Positions 17,292 to 29,550 of a stretch of 64,000 nucleotides of DNA are shown in pieces (the stretch's first letter is position 1; each line of letters opens with the position of its first letter). The DNA comes from Actinomycetota bacterium (GTDB lineage: Bacteria; Actinomycetota; Actinomycetes; Propionibacteriales; Propionibacteriaceae), in NCBI GenBank assembly GCA_020161795.1, contig JAIUOR010000028.1:124001-188000 (forward strand), read 5' to 3'. The notes under the pieces are model-generated. The model was given only the letters and a program-made list of their open reading frames with translations. It searched no databases and was not told the DNA's origin. The translations under genes and the position numbers were made by a program.

Positions 17292-18395
17292 TCAGATCGA
17301 GTTGAGCCTGGTGGCCGTGGGGCAGCGGAAGGTGGCTCCCGCGGCCAGGCCGACGGTGTTCAGGTAGCGGGCGACGATGCCCAGCGCAGCGGGGAACGAG
17401 GTCTCGGTATAGGGGACGCCCTGTTCCTCGCAGTGGCGCAGCACCAGGACGCGGGCGCGGCGCAGGTGCGGCCGCGGCATGCCCGGGAACAGGTGGTGTT
17501 CGATCTGGTAGTTGAGGCCACCCATCAGGGCGGTCATCCACCAGCCGCCGCGGATGTTGCGCGAGGTGAGCACCTGCTTGTCGAGGAAGTCCAGCCGGGC
17601 ATCGGCGGGGATGATCGGCATGCCGATGTGGTTCGGCGCGAAGCTGGCGCCCATGTAGACGCCGAAGACGGCGAGTTGAACGCCGAGGAAGGCCCAGGCC
17701 ATTCCGAAGGGGAGCAGCCAGAACAGCAGGCCCAGGTAGAGCACCATCCGGGCAGCCAGCAACGTGATCTCCAGCGCCCGTCCGCTGACCCCGCGGCGGG
17801 TGAGCAGATCGAGGATCGACACGCGGTGCAGTTCGAGGCCGGCGAGCAATAGCAGCGGGAAGAAGAACCAGCCCTGGCGGCGGGTGAACCAGGAGGCGAT
17901 CCGGCCCCGGTCGGCGACGTCCTCGTCACGGTAGGCGAGCGCGCCGGGCTCGATGTCCGGATCCTTGCCGACCTTGTTGGGGTTGCCGTGATGCCGGGTG
18001 TGCTTGTTCATCCACCATGCGTAGCTCATCCCCACGAAGAAGGTGGCCAGGATTCGCCCGAAGTGGTCGTTGGTCTTGCCGGAGGCGAGAACCTGGCGGT
18101 GCGATGCCTCGTGGCCGAGGAAGGCGAACTGGGTGAAGATGACACCCAGCGCGGCGGCGATCAGCAGTTGCAGCCAGGAATCCTCCAGGAGCACCAGGCC
18201 GGTCACCGCTCCGCCCAGCGCCGCCACCAGCCCTGCGAACAGCGCCAGGTAGAACCACCGCGTGCGGTTGTTCAGGCCGGCGTCGCGTACCGACTGCGCC
18301 AGCTGGGTGAACGATCTGGTTCGCTGTGCCAGGCGTCCCCGGGCAGCCTCCCGACGGGACGCCTCGAGCGGGGACACCGGAGCGTCGACGGTCAT
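17292..18395 (-). CDS. Membrane fatty acid desaturase
   Basis: A 367-residue membrane di-iron enzyme that inserts a double bond in an acyl chain, using O2 and an electron donor. The three histidine boxes are intact: HEASH, HTRHH and QIEHH. Four predicted membrane helices flank them. ATG 18395 was chosen because it begins a normal N-terminus; codons further upstream lack a start signal. Upstream bases contain GAAAG, a weak ribosome binding site. No ferredoxin or reductase gene is adjacent. A role in membrane fluidity is inferred from the family. Confidence 0.88.
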   Translation of the reverse strand: MTVDAPVSPLEASRREAARGRLAQRTRSFTQLAQSVRDAGLNNRTRWFYLALFAGLVAALGGAVTGLVLLEDSWLQLLIAAALGVIFTQFAFLGHEASHRQVLASGKTNDHFGRILATFFVGMSYAWWMNKHTRHHGNPNKVGKDPDIEPGALAYRDEDVADRGRIASWFTRRQGWFFFPLLLLAGLELHRVSILDLLTRRGVSGRALEITLLAARMVLYLGLLFWLLPFGMAWAFLGVQLAVFGVYMGASFAPNHIGMPIIPADARLDFLDKQVLTSRNIRGGWWMTALMGGLNYQIEHHLFPGMPRPHLRRARVLVLRHCEEQGVPYTETSFPAALGIVARYLNTVGLAAGATFRCPTATRLNSI

Positions 18396-18524
18396 GGTGG
18401 ACTCGCTTTCCACCGGGTTCTGAGACGAGAATCCGGACGGAGCCGCCAGACCAGGTGGGCACAGCATAGGGGTGAGCGACCGCGCTGGGGAGGCCTGTTT
18501 GCCGTGTGTCTCGCCGAAGACCGG

Positions 18525-19304
18525 CTACCCGCCCAGGAACGGCAGCAGCGGCGCGAGGAGCCCGGTGCTCATCGCGAACATGCCGCCCGTCATGGCGAAG
18601 TCGGACAGCGCGGCCAGCCGGTACTTCACCGAGCCTGGCGGACGCACCTCGTGGCAGCTGTACGCCGGGTGGTGGGCGGCGTGGTCGTCCTGCGCGCAGT
18701 CCGGATCGGTCGGGGCGACCGCAGCCGGACGGGCCGCCTGCCAGAGCGCGCGGAGGCTGGCCACGAGCAGGTAGGCCATGAGCGGCAGGCCCATCAGGGC
18801 GAACCACCACAGCACACCGCCCGGCCCGCTCTGGACGGTCATCCAGTCGCCCATGCCGCCGCCGGCGCCCATCTGGTCGGTGTGACCGTGGCCGGAGTGC
18901 CCGTGACCAGAACCCCCGCCGTCGCCAGCAGTCATGCCGGCTGTCATGGCTGCCATCGCGGCGAGGTGCCAGGCCATGGCGGCGAACATGGCCGCGTGCC
19001 CGAGGAAGTGCAGCAGCGCCCTGCCGTCGGCGCGGACATCGATCGCGAGCCAGCCGAACCAGGTGGTGGCCAGGCCGAAGAGCACGGCCAGGGCCGGTGT
19101 CGGCAGGATGCTGGTCAGCATGCTCCAGGTGGGGCCTGCGACCATCAGCAGCATGACCGCGGACATCGCCAGATGGAGGGTGTTGGCGATGCGCTGCCTG
19201 CGGCTCTGCGGCCGGGTGAGCTCGTAGGCCGACCAGATGGTGCACCAGCCGAACAGCACCAGCAGGGCGACGAACATAGCCGGCGTGGCATCGAACGAGA
19301 ACAA
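18525..19304 (-). CDS. DUF5134-like membrane protein with His/Gly loop
   Basis: About 259 residues with seven or so predicted helices and unknown function. A loop near the middle reads GSGHGHSGHGHTDQMGAGGGMGD, and another histidine cluster is DDHAAHHPAYSCHE, features seen in actinobacterial DUF5134 proteins. The TTG start at 19304 has GGGAG 7 nt upstream and gives the N-terminus MFSFDATPAMF. An ATG at 19358 would add 18 non-membrane residues and lacks a ribosome site. Both histidine clusters may bind metal, which is inference. The family name is from pattern memory. Confidence 0.65.
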   Translation of the reverse strand: MFSFDATPAMFVALLVLFGWCTIWSAYELTRPQSRRQRIANTLHLAMSAVMLLMVAGPTWSMLTSILPTPALAVLFGLATTWFGWLAIDVRADGRALLHFLGHAAMFAAMAWHLAAMAAMTAGMTAGDGGGSGHGHSGHGHTDQMGAGGGMGDWMTVQSGPGGVLWWFALMGLPLMAYLLVASLRALWQAARPAAVAPTDPDCAQDDHAAHHPAYSCHEVRPPGSVKYRLAALSDFAMTGGMFAMSTGLLAPLLPFLGG

Positions 19305-19379
19305 GCCAAAACTCCCTTTGACTACGACCTCCGGGCTGGGCCGCCCGGTCGTCTGCATTCTCAGCGACGATAGGCCACG

Positions 19380-20612
19380 TCAGGGTGTGAGGTCGCCCGC
19401 CGAGACGGCGTCCGCTCGTCCGCGATCCACCTCGAACTCCGACGAGCGGGTGGGAAACGCCCGTCGCCAGGCGAGAACGGCCAGCAGGGTCAGCCCGAGA
19501 AGGGCCGCTCCCGTCCACGCCACCTGACTGATACCGGACGCATCCAGCACCAGACCACCGATGAGCGCGCCGCCCGCGATCCCGGCGTTGGCGGTCGAGT
19601 TGACCCAGGCTCCGGCGATCTCGGGGGAGACCGCCCGCGCTCGCACCGCCGCGCTCTGGAAGAGCGAGGGCGCCGGTCCGAAGGCGCCGCACCACACCAC
19701 GCCAGCGAGTAGGACGAGCACCATCGAGGGTACGCCCACGGCGACTCCGGCCAGTCCCGCGCCGATCGCGCCGATGATGACCAGGGCGCTTCGCCGGGGA
19801 CGCAGGTCGAGATGGCGGGCGGCGATGCCGATGCCGAGCAACCCGGCGACGCCGAACGCGAAGAGGGCGGGCGCCACCCAGGCGATGGGTATGCCGCTGG
19901 CGAGTAGCAGGACGCTGACGTAGGTGTAGAGGCTGTACTGCCCGAGATAGGCCAGCGTGTTGGTCGCCACGACCGCCGCCAGATCCCGCTTGCGGCCGGG
20001 GGTGGCCGGTTTCGGCTCGTTGGCGGTGCGAGCGTCGGGCAGGAAGACGACGATCAGCGCGGTCGTGGCCAGCATCAGGGCCACCAGGATGCCGAAGGCG
20101 CCCCGCCACCCGACCGCGTTCCCCACCGCGGTGGCCAGCGGTACGCCGAGGATGAACCCGCCTGAGGCGCCCGTCGAGGCCAGCGCGAGCGCCCGTCCGG
20201 ACTGCGCCGCCGGCACCAGGCGGGCCGCGTAGCCGATCACCAGCGAGAAGAACAACGCGTGGGTCGCGCCACCCAGCAGGCGGGCTGCCGCCAGCACGTC
20301 CAGCGTGGGGGCCAGCGCGCTGTGCAGGTTGCTGACCGCATAGGCGATCGTCGTGATCAGCAGCAGGAGCTTGCCGGGCAGGCGCCGGGTGGCGATCGTC
20401 ACCGGAACCGCGCCCAGGGCGACGACGATCGCGTACTGGCTGACGATCTGTCCGGTCCGCGACTCGCTGGTTCCGAAGGAGGAGCTGATCGCGGGGAGCA
20501 GACCCATCGGAAGCATCTCGGTGGTGACGGCGGCGAAGGCAGCAAACGCCAGCACCACTAGGCCGGGGCGAGCCGGTCCCAGCCCGTCCTTCGCAGGTTG
20601 CTCGGGAGCCAC
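19380..20612 (-). CDS. MFS transporter, DHA1/AraJ-like sugar or drug efflux
   Basis: A 410-residue major facilitator with 12 predicted helices. The motif-A-like loop after helix 2 (ATRRLPGKLLLL) and ALASTGASGGFILGVPLATAVG in helix 5 resemble the AraJ / sugar-efflux-transporter branch. The GTG start has GGAGGT a few bases upstream. It is divergent from a ROK-type regulator, with a 17-bp palindrome between the two, so it is very likely controlled by that regulator and handles a sugar or sugar analogue. The substrate cannot be read from the sequence. Confidence 0.88.
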   Translation of the reverse strand: MAPEQPAKDGLGPARPGLVVLAFAAFAAVTTEMLPMGLLPAISSSFGTSESRTGQIVSQYAIVVALGAVPVTIATRRLPGKLLLLITTIAYAVSNLHSALAPTLDVLAAARLLGGATHALFFSLVIGYAARLVPAAQSGRALALASTGASGGFILGVPLATAVGNAVGWRGAFGILVALMLATTALIVVFLPDARTANEPKPATPGRKRDLAAVVATNTLAYLGQYSLYTYVSVLLLASGIPIAWVAPALFAFGVAGLLGIGIAARHLDLRPRRSALVIIGAIGAGLAGVAVGVPSMVLVLLAGVVWCGAFGPAPSLFQSAAVRARAVSPEIAGAWVNSTANAGIAGGALIGGLVLDASGISQVAWTGAALLGLTLLAVLAWRRAFPTRSSEFEVDRGRADAVSAGDLTP

Positions 20613-20643
20613 CGGCCACCTCCTGCAGCCTCGGATCAGTTTT

Positions 20644-20664
20644 TACTCGGTTGCCGAGTATATT
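20644..20664. promoter_or_regulatory. Palindromic operator between MFS and ROK genes
   Basis: TACTCGG-TTG-CCGAGTA (20644-20660) is a perfect 7-3-7 inverted repeat. It overlaps TATATT (20659-20664), a good -10 for the ROK gene on the plus strand, and TATACT on the minus strand facing the MFS gene. Its position between the two divergent starts marks it as the probable binding site of the ROK regulator. Confidence 0.7.
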
Positions 20665-20696
20665 AGAGGATCGAACCAGTCAGGAACGGTCATCGG

Positions 20697-21898
20697 ATGA
20701 CGAGCAAACCGACGGCGCGGGCGCAGCGACGGCGCTGGATCACCGCGTCCGAACTTCTCCGGCTCGTGCATTCCGAACCGGGTATCACCCGCACGGCGGC
20801 CGCCGCCCGGCTCGCCCTCTCCTCGGGAACGACAACGGAGCTGATCGACCGCCTGCGCGCCGTCGGTCTGCTGGCGGAGCAGCGGGCGGAGCAGCGCGGG
20901 CGCGGCCGGCCGACAACCGTCCTTCGAGCGCATCCGGAGGGTCCCCTGGTGGCCGTTGTCGATCTGCAGAGCTCCCGGTGGCAGGTCTGGCTGGGCGATC
21001 TCGCTGGTGGGATCACCGAGGTCGCCGACGGACGCTACAGTGACGCGGCTCCAACCGAGTTCCTGCCGCGGATCGCCGAGGTCATCGCCGCCGTCGCGGC
21101 ACAGGCGTCAGGGCGGCTTCGTGCCGTGGTCGCGGCGGCCGCGGGCACGGTCAGCGGCACCACCCTGCTCCAGTTCGCCACCCGCGACTGGCAACGGGCC
21201 GATCTGCGGGTGCTCACCGGAGCGCTGCCGGCCGGCGCCGACGTCGTACTGCTCGCCGGGAACGATGCGACGCTGGGTGGGGTAGCCGAGGCGCGCAACG
21301 GCGCGGCCCGCTCGGCCCACGTCGCCCTGCACATCCTGGTCGCGGTCGGCGTCGGCGGCGCGCTGCTGGTCGACGGACGCCCCATGACCGGGGCGCATGG
21401 CTCGGGGGGCGAGTACGGGCACCTTCCGTTCGGGGATCCGGCCCTGGCCTGCCCGTGCGGTGCGCACGGCTGCTGGGATCTCACGCTCGACGGTCGCGCG
21501 CTGGCTCGGCACCTGGGCGATGCGCCGCCCGAGGATCCGATCGCCTACGGGCAGCGGCTGCTGGCCTCGCTGCGACGCGGCCGGGGCACCCGGCGGCAGC
21601 GGGCGGCGGCCGAATCGATCGCCGAGGCCCTTGGTGCCGGCATCGCCGGCCTGGTCAACCTGCACGACCCCGATGTGGTCACGCTCGCCGGGCTGGGCCC
21701 GGCGATGCGAGCCACGATGCCCGATGCCTTCGCGCGGGCCTATCGGCGGGGGCTGATGTCCTTCCAGCGGGAACATCCCACGCCCATCCTCGACGCCGCC
21801 CATGAAGCCGACGGTCCGGTGCGCGGCGCGCTGGCCCTCGGTTTCGATCACCTCACCAGCCCTGACGCCCTGGCCGGCTGGTTCGACCGGGACGGCCG

Positions 21899-21911
<13 letters not shown>
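20697..21911 (+). CDS. ROK family transcriptional regulator (NagC/XylR type)
   Basis: A 404-residue protein. Residues about 15-75 form a winged helix-turn-helix (TRTAAAARLALSSGTTTELIDRL), followed by a ROK sugar-kinase-like domain. The glycine-rich segment VGVGGALLVDGRPMTGAHG and the cysteine-containing zinc motif CPCGAHGCWD are typical of ROK repressors. It is divergent from the MFS gene and probably represses both. Its 3' end overlaps the convergent UvrA-like gene by 13 bp. The effector sugar is unknown. Confidence 0.88.
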
Positions 21912-24262
<2,351 letters not shown>

Positions 24263-24475
24263 CCGCATGCTCCTCGTCCGTTTTGGCCCCCGCGATCCTG
24301 CCATGCCGCACTGACACTGAACAGCCCTCGCTTCCTGCTCGCAGGCGAGCAAGCTTCGTCCTCGGTCCGATCAGGAGCAAGCTTCTGTCGTCCCTCGTCC
24401 TCGCTTTTGCGCAGGGGTGGGCGGGTTCGCGTAAGCTGGCTCAGGTTGTCCCAATCCGAATCCAGGAGACCTCTC

Positions 24476-25825
24476 TTGCCCAGCACTGTGGAGAAGCTCG
24501 GCCCGTCGCGGGCGAAGCTCACCGTCGAAATCCCGTGGACCGATCTCAAGCCGCACCTCGACAAGGCCTACCGTGAGATCGCCACCCAGGTCACCATCCC
24601 CGGTTTCCGCAAGGGCAAGGTGCCGCCGATGGTGATCGACCAGCGGTTCGGCCGGGGCGCTGTGCTGCAGGAGGCGATCAACGCGGCGCTGCCGTCGGCC
24701 TACGAGGCGGCGGTCACCGAGGCCGGGATCATCCCGCTCGGCGAGCCGGAGGTGGACGTCACCAAGCTGGAGGACGGCGAGACCGTTGAGTTCACGGCCG
24801 AACTCGACATCCGGCCCGACTTCGAGGTTCCCGACGCCTCCACCGTGAGCGTGACCGTGGACGCGCTGGGTGACACCGACGCCGAGGTGGACAGCCGCAT
24901 CGAGATGCTGCGCTCCCGGTTCGCGACCGCCACCGAGGTCGAGCGGGCCGCCGGCGAGGGCGACGTCGTCACCATCAACCTGGTCGGCACCCGGGACGGC
25001 GAGCAGCTGCAGGACGCGACCGCGGAGGGCATCACCTACCAGATCGGCTCCGGCGGCATGATCGACGGCCTGGACGAGGCCGTCACCGGGCTTTCGGCCG
25101 GCGAATCCGCGACCTTCTCCTCCACCCTGGTGGGCGGTGAGCTGGAGGGCGAGCCGGCCGACATCACGGTCACCGTCACCAAGGTCAGCGAGCAGGAACT
25201 CCCGGAGGTGGACGACGAGTTCGCCCAGCTGGTGTCGGAGTTCGACACCGTGGAGGAGATGAAGGCCGACCTGGCCTCGTCCGTGTCCGAGATGGCCCGC
25301 CTGGAGCAGGCCGCCAAGGGCCGCGACCTGGTGCTGGAGGCGCTGGTCGATCAGGTCGACCTCGAGCTGCCCGAGAAGCTGCTCACCTCCGAGATCGAGG
25401 CGCGCAAGGAACAGATCAACGATCAGCTCAACCGCGCGGGCCTGACCCTGGAGCGTTACCTCGACCAGGCCGAGGAGGAGGCCAAGACTCCCGAGGAGTT
25501 CTGGGCCGAGCTGGAGGCCTCCACGCAGCGCGGGCTGAAGGCCCAGTTGCTGCTGGACAAGGTCGCCGACGACTCCGAGGTGGGCATCGAGCAGGCCGAC
25601 CTCTCCGAGCTGCTGGTTCGCAAGGCCGCCCAGGCCGGCACCTCGCCGGAGCAGGAGGCCCAGCACATGATGGAGCACAACCACACCGGCGCCTGGATGC
25701 AGGAGATCCGCCGCAACAAGGCGCTGGCCCGGATCGTCGCCGCCGCCACCGTCACCGACACCGAGGGCAACCCGGTGGACGTCGCCGGCGGTGGGCTTCC
25801 GGCCGACGAGGAAGCCGCCGAGTAG
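24476..25825 (+). CDS. tig: Trigger factor, ribosome-associated chaperone and prolyl isomerase
   Basis: 449 residues in the standard order: N-terminal ribosome-binding domain with the signature GFRKGKVPP, a central FKBP-like isomerase domain (about 155-245), and a helical C-terminal chaperone domain. It binds nascent chains at the exit tunnel. The TTG start has AGGAG 8 nt upstream and yields the usual N-terminus PSTVEKLGPSRAKL. A TAAGCT at 24432-24437 is a candidate -10. The acidic C-terminus ends EEAAE. It heads the classic tig-clpP1-clpP2-clpX block but is separated from clpP1 by a terminator. Confidence 0.97.
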   Translation: MPSTVEKLGPSRAKLTVEIPWTDLKPHLDKAYREIATQVTIPGFRKGKVPPMVIDQRFGRGAVLQEAINAALPSAYEAAVTEAGIIPLGEPEVDVTKLEDGETVEFTAELDIRPDFEVPDASTVSVTVDALGDTDAEVDSRIEMLRSRFATATEVERAAGEGDVVTINLVGTRDGEQLQDATAEGITYQIGSGGMIDGLDEAVTGLSAGESATFSSTLVGGELEGEPADITVTVTKVSEQELPEVDDEFAQLVSEFDTVEEMKADLASSVSEMARLEQAAKGRDLVLEALVDQVDLELPEKLLTSEIEARKEQINDQLNRAGLTLERYLDQAEEEAKTPEEFWAELEASTQRGLKAQLLLDKVADDSEVGIEQADLSELLVRKAAQAGTSPEQEAQHMMEHNHTGAWMQEIRRNKALARIVAAATVTDTEGNPVDVAGGGLPADEEAAE

Positions 25826-25845
25826 CGCACCGATCAACGCCGCGC

Positions 25846-25875
25846 AGGGCCGTCCCTTCGGGGGCGGCCCTTTCG
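25846..25875 (+). terminator. Intrinsic terminator after tig
   Basis: AGGGCCGTCCC-TTCG-GGGGCGGCCCT forms an 11-bp stem with a stable UUCG loop, followed by TTTCGCTTT. The left arm is identical to that of the terminator after rpmA at 54008. Confidence 0.9.
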
Positions 25876-25948
25876 CTTTGATGCGCCGTCAGCGAACAGG
25901 GGGAGGAATACCGCGGTTTTGTCCTGGGCAGCGGGTAGGTTCGCTTCC

Positions 25949-26560
25949 GTGACTGATTTCCATGCGATGGCCGCCGGCGGCGGACCGGCCGGGATGACGG
26001 ATTCGGTGTACCAGTCCCTGCTGGCGAACCGGATCATCTTCCTCGGCTCGGAGGTGCGGGACGAGAACGCGAACGCGATCTGCGCGCAGATGCTGCTGCT
26101 GAACGCCGAGAATCCCCACAAGGAAATCTACCTCTACATCAACTCACCCGGCGGCTCAGTCGACTCGGGCATGGCGATCTACGACACCATGCAGTGGATC
26201 TCCAACGACGTCGCGACCGTTGCGATGGGCCTGGCGGCCTCGATGGGCCAGTTCCTGCTCAGCGCCGGCACCAAGGGCAAGCGGTTCGCGCTGCCGCACA
26301 GCCGGATTATGATGCACCAGCCCTCCGGCGGGCTGGGCGGCACGGCCTCCGACATCCGGATCCAGGCCGAGCAGTCGCTGCACATCAAGAAGACGATGTC
26401 GGGGCTGATCGCCGAGCACACCGGCCAGACCGTCGAGCAGATCGAGGCCGATTCCGACCGCGACCGCTGGTTCACCGCCGAGCAGGCGTTGGAATACGGC
26501 TTCATCGACCACGTCTTCGAACGCGCGGCGCAGATCCCCACCGCCGCCCCGAACCAGTGA
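25949..26560 (+). CDS. clpP1: ATP-dependent Clp protease proteolytic subunit ClpP1
   Basis: A 203-residue serine peptidase subunit of the ClpP tetradecamer. The catalytic triad is visible: Ser98 in GLAASMGQ, His123 in MHQPSGG, and the Asp of the SDRDRW segment. The GTG start was chosen because TAGGTT lies 7 nt upstream with no Shine-Dalgarno, giving a leaderless start. In-frame ATGs a few codons later are alternatives, and a TTG at 25919 is less likely. Actinobacteria make a mixed ClpP1-ClpP2 barrel, and the second subunit follows after 26 bp. With ClpX it degrades ssrA-tagged proteins. Confidence 0.96.
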   Translation: MTDFHAMAAGGGPAGMTDSVYQSLLANRIIFLGSEVRDENANAICAQMLLLNAENPHKEIYLYINSPGGSVDSGMAIYDTMQWISNDVATVAMGLAASMGQFLLSAGTKGKRFALPHSRIMMHQPSGGLGGTASDIRIQAEQSLHIKKTMSGLIAEHTGQTVEQIEADSDRDRWFTAEQALEYGFIDHVFERAAQIPTAAPNQ

Positions 26561-26586
26561 ACCCCGATTCAAGGAAAGCGGCAGCG

Positions 26587-27237
26587 ATGACCATGCCCAT
26601 GTTCCCAAGTGGCCTGGCTCCGGCCGGCCCCTCGATGGACTACTACATCCCGCAGTGGGAGGAGCGGACCTCCTACGGCGTCCGCCGGGTCGATCCGTAC
26701 ACCAAGCTGTTCGAGGATCGCATCATCTTCCTCGGCACCCCGATCAGCGACGACATCGCCAACGCGGTGATGGCGCAGCTGCTGTGCCTGCAGTCGCTCG
26801 ACCCGGAGCGTCAGATCAGCATGTACATCAACAGCCCCGGTGGCTCGTTCACCGCGCTGACCGCGATCTACGACACGATGCGCTACATCAAGCCCGACGT
26901 GCAGACGGTCTGCCTGGGTCAGGCGGCCTCGGCAGCCGCCGTCCTGCTCGCCGCGGGCACCAAGGGCAAGCGGCTGGCGCTGCCGAACAGCCGCATCCTG
27001 ATCCACCAGCCGGCCACCGAGGGCGGTTACGGGCAATCCTCCGACCTGGAGATCCAGGCCCGTGAGATCCTGCGGATCCGCTCACTGATGGAGGAGATGC
27101 TGGCCAACGACACCGGGCAGCCGGTGGAGAAGATCAGCAAGGACATCGAGCGCGACAAGTACCTGACGGCCGAGGAGGCCGTCGAGTACGGCATCGTGGA
27201 CGACATCCTCACGTCGCTGAAGGACGTTCCGCGCTGA
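26587..27237 (+). CDS. clpP2: ATP-dependent Clp protease proteolytic subunit ClpP2
   Basis: A 216-residue second ClpP subunit with an N-terminal extension of about 35 residues (rich in Pro and Gly) before the core that starts LFEDRIIFLG. Catalytic Ser115 lies in GQAASAAAVLL and His140 in ILIHQPATEGG. AAGGAAAG precedes the ATG by about 9 nt. It is 26 bp after clpP1 and 66 bp before clpX, a typical operon. In mycobacteria this subunit docks the ClpX ATPase and both subunits are needed for activity; that is family knowledge. Confidence 0.96.
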   Translation: MTMPMFPSGLAPAGPSMDYYIPQWEERTSYGVRRVDPYTKLFEDRIIFLGTPISDDIANAVMAQLLCLQSLDPERQISMYINSPGGSFTALTAIYDTMRYIKPDVQTVCLGQAASAAAVLLAAGTKGKRLALPNSRILIHQPATEGGYGQSSDLEIQAREILRIRSLMEEMLANDTGQPVEKISKDIERDKYLTAEEAVEYGIVDDILTSLKDVPR

Positions 27238-27303
27238 TCGCGCCAGGGCGGCCCATGGTCGCCCGGCTGCGACGAACGCGGACGATGACAAGGGAGTTGG
27301 GAA

Positions 27304-28593
27304 GTGGCACGGATCGGTGAGACCTCGGATCTGCTGAAGTGCTCGTTCTGCGGCAAGAGCCAGAAGCAGGTCAGGAAGCTGATCGCGGGGCCGGGGGTGT
27401 ACATCTGCGACGAGTGCATCGACCTGTGCAACGAGATCATCGAGGAGGAGTTCTCCGAGACTCCCGATGCGTCCATCCTCGACGACCTGCCGAAGCCGCG
27501 GGAGATCTGCGCCTTCCTCGACTCCTACGTCATCGGTCAGGATGTCGCCAAGAAGGCGCTGGCCGTGGCGGTCTACAACCACTACAAGCGGGTGCAGGCC
27601 GCTGCCACCGGCCCGGCCCGGCGGGCGGCCGACGACGAACTGGTCGAACTGGGCAAGTCGAACATCCTGCTGATCGGCCCCACCGGCTGCGGCAAGACCT
27701 ACCTGGCGCAGACTCTGGCACGGATGCTCAATGTGCCGTTCGCGATGGCCGATGCCACCGCCCTGACGGAGGCGGGCTACGTCGGCGAGGATGTGGAGAA
27801 CATCCTGCTGAAGCTGATCCAGGCCGCCGACTACGACGTCAAGAAGGCCGAGACCGGGATCATCTACATCGACGAGATCGACAAGGTGGCCCGCAAGAGC
27901 GAGAACCCGTCCATCACCCGTGACGTCTCCGGTGAGGGCGTGCAGCAGGCGCTGCTGAAGATCCTGGAGGGCACGACCGCGTCCGTCCCACCCCAGGGCG
28001 GCCGCAAGCACCCGCACCAGGAGTTCATCCAGATCGACACCACGAACATCCTGTTCATCGTCGGCGGAGCCTTCGCCGGCCTGGAAGAGATCATCAACGC
28101 ACGGGTGGGCAAGCGCCCGCTGGGCTTCAACAACGATGCCGCGGTGCGGCGTCCGGCTTCGACCAACCCCTTCGAGCAGGTGCGTCCCGAGGATCTGCAC
28201 AAGTTCGGCCTGATCCCGGAGTTCATCGGACGGTTGCCGATGATCTCCACCGTCGAGGCGCTGGACGAGACCGCGCTGGTGCGCATCCTGGTCGAGCCGA
28301 AGAACGCGCTGATCAAGCAGTTCCAGCGGCTCTTCGAACTCGACGGGGTGGAGCTGGAGTTCACCGACGAGTCGATCGAGGCGATCGCCGCGATGGCGCT
28401 GCGGCGCGGCATCGGCGCCCGCGGGCTGCGTTCGATCCTGGAGGAGATCCTGCTCAACGTGATGTACCAGGTGCCCAGCGACGAGCAGATCGCTCAGGTG
28501 CTGGTGGAGGCCGACGTGGTGACCGAAGGGGCCACGCCGACCCTGCTCTCGCAGGCCGAGGTCACCCGGCTGCGTCGCGACAAGACCGCCTGA
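27304..28593 (+). CDS. clpX: ATP-dependent Clp protease ATP-binding subunit ClpX
   Basis: A 429-residue AAA+ unfoldase that recognises substrates including ssrA-tagged proteins and feeds them to ClpP1P2. The N-terminal zinc finger has Cys13, Cys16, Cys35 and Cys38 (CSFCGKS ... CDECIDLC). Walker A is GPTGCGKT near residue 125 and Walker [10 protein letters not shown] near 187. The ClpP-docking loop region and sensor-2 [11 protein letters not shown] are present. The GTG start has GGGAGTTGGGAA upstream. It ends 8 bp before the convergent LuxR gene. Confidence 0.97.
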   Translation: MARIGETSDLLKCSFCGKSQKQVRKLIAGPGVYICDECIDLCNEIIEEEFSETPDASILDDLPKPREICAFLDSYVIGQDVAKKALAVAVYNHYKRVQAAATGPARRAADDELVELGKSNILLIGPTGCGKTYLAQTLARMLNVPFAMADATALTEAGYVGEDVENILLKLIQAADYDVKKAETGIIYIDEIDKVARKSENPSITRDVSGEGVQQALLKILEGTTASVPPQGGRKHPHQEFIQIDTTNILFIVGGAFAGLEEIINARVGKRPLGFNNDAAVRRPASTNPFEQVRPEDLHKFGLIPEFIGRLPMISTVEALDETALVRILVEPKNALIKQFQRLFELDGVELEFTDESIEAIAAMALRRGIGARGLRSILEEILLNVMYQVPSDEQIAQVLVEADVVTEGATPTLLSQAEVTRLRRDKTA

Positions 28594-28601
28594 GGCCGGC
28601 C

Positions 28602-29306
28602 TCAGCTGCGCGCGTGGCGCGCCGGCGCGGCTTCGGGCAGGAGCCCGTTCGCGCGGGCGACGCTGACGGCGACCAGCCGGTCGTGCACCCCCAGCTTGCG
28701 GTAGATGTTGCCCAGGTGCTTGTGCACGGTCCGCGGCGAGAGGTTGAGCCGGGCGGCGATGGACGTCGCCAGCAGGCCCCGTGCGAGCAACTCCAGCACC
28801 TGGCGTTCGCGCTCGGTGATGTGGAAGTCGGCGTCGGTGGCACGCTGCTGGGCGTAGGCCTGCGCGGCCCGGGGCCACAGCACGGTCAGCGGGCGGCAGG
28901 CCCGGTGCAGCAGTCGCTGGGCATCGTCGTCGTAGGGCTGGGGGCGCGAGATCGCGAGGATCCGCCCGAAGCCCTCGATCGGCTCGCCGTCCACCATCGG
29001 CTGGATCAGCACGTAGACCACGTTCCCCAGGCCCGGCACCTCGGCGATCCGGTAGTGCTGGGTGAGCCCGGTGGTTCCCACCGACAGGACATGTTCGAGC
29101 AGGGGGGCCGCGATCTCGTCCGTGGGCACCACCGCGACCTTCTCCAGACCGCCGTCGTCGTCGCAGTAGACGCTGACGGCCGCCTCCGCGTCGACGGCCT
29201 GCACCAAGTGCTCCAGCACGGTCGCGTCGGCTGAATGGCCCTGGTTCAGGGCATCGATCGTGTCAGCCAGCATGTCCAGCACCATGGCGGCGGGGTCAAC
29301 GGTCAA
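28602..29306 (-). CDS. LuxR-type transcriptional regulator with GAF-like sensor region
   Basis: About 234 residues. The C-terminal 65 residues are a LuxR helix-turn-helix (ITERERQVLELLARGLLATS, then SPRTVHKHLGNIYRKLGVHDR). The front part resembles a small ligand-sensing domain without a receiver aspartate, so it is not a classical response regulator. The start is uncertain: TTG 29306 is used here, but the frame is open to 29573. It is transcribed divergently from ptsH and converges with clpX. A role in PTS control is possible from position alone. Confidence 0.7.
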   Translation of the reverse strand: MTVDPAAMVLDMLADTIDALNQGHSADATVLEHLVQAVDAEAAVSVYCDDDGGLEKVAVVPTDEIAAPLLEHVLSVGTTGLTQHYRIAEVPGLGNVVYVLIQPMVDGEPIEGFGRILAISRPQPYDDDAQRLLHRACRPLTVLWPRAAQAYAQQRATDADFHITERERQVLELLARGLLATSIAARLNLSPRTVHKHLGNIYRKLGVHDRLVAVSVARANGLLPEAAPARHARS

Positions 29307-29550
29307 GGCTTCCCACTTTCCCGGGTAAAAGTACGACCCCATCTTGGCACACAGAATCGTGACAGCCATGGCGTGACCGCCTGCATTCGCTCCTGCCGAC
29401 GCTCGGCCACGATCTGGCGGGAGGCTCAGCTCGGCCGCGGCGGGATCTCGTCCCAGAACTGAGGATCTCTTTGCCCACTTTCTCCACGAACCGGGTAACG
29501 ACCGGTATGTTGAGCCGTGTTCCGCTGGAGCCCCACAAAGGAGTACCCAC

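Noticed and set aside
17926..20619. 897-codon minus-strand frame across desaturase, DUF5134-like and MFS genes
   Set aside because: It crosses three real genes in another frame and has no recognisable domain.
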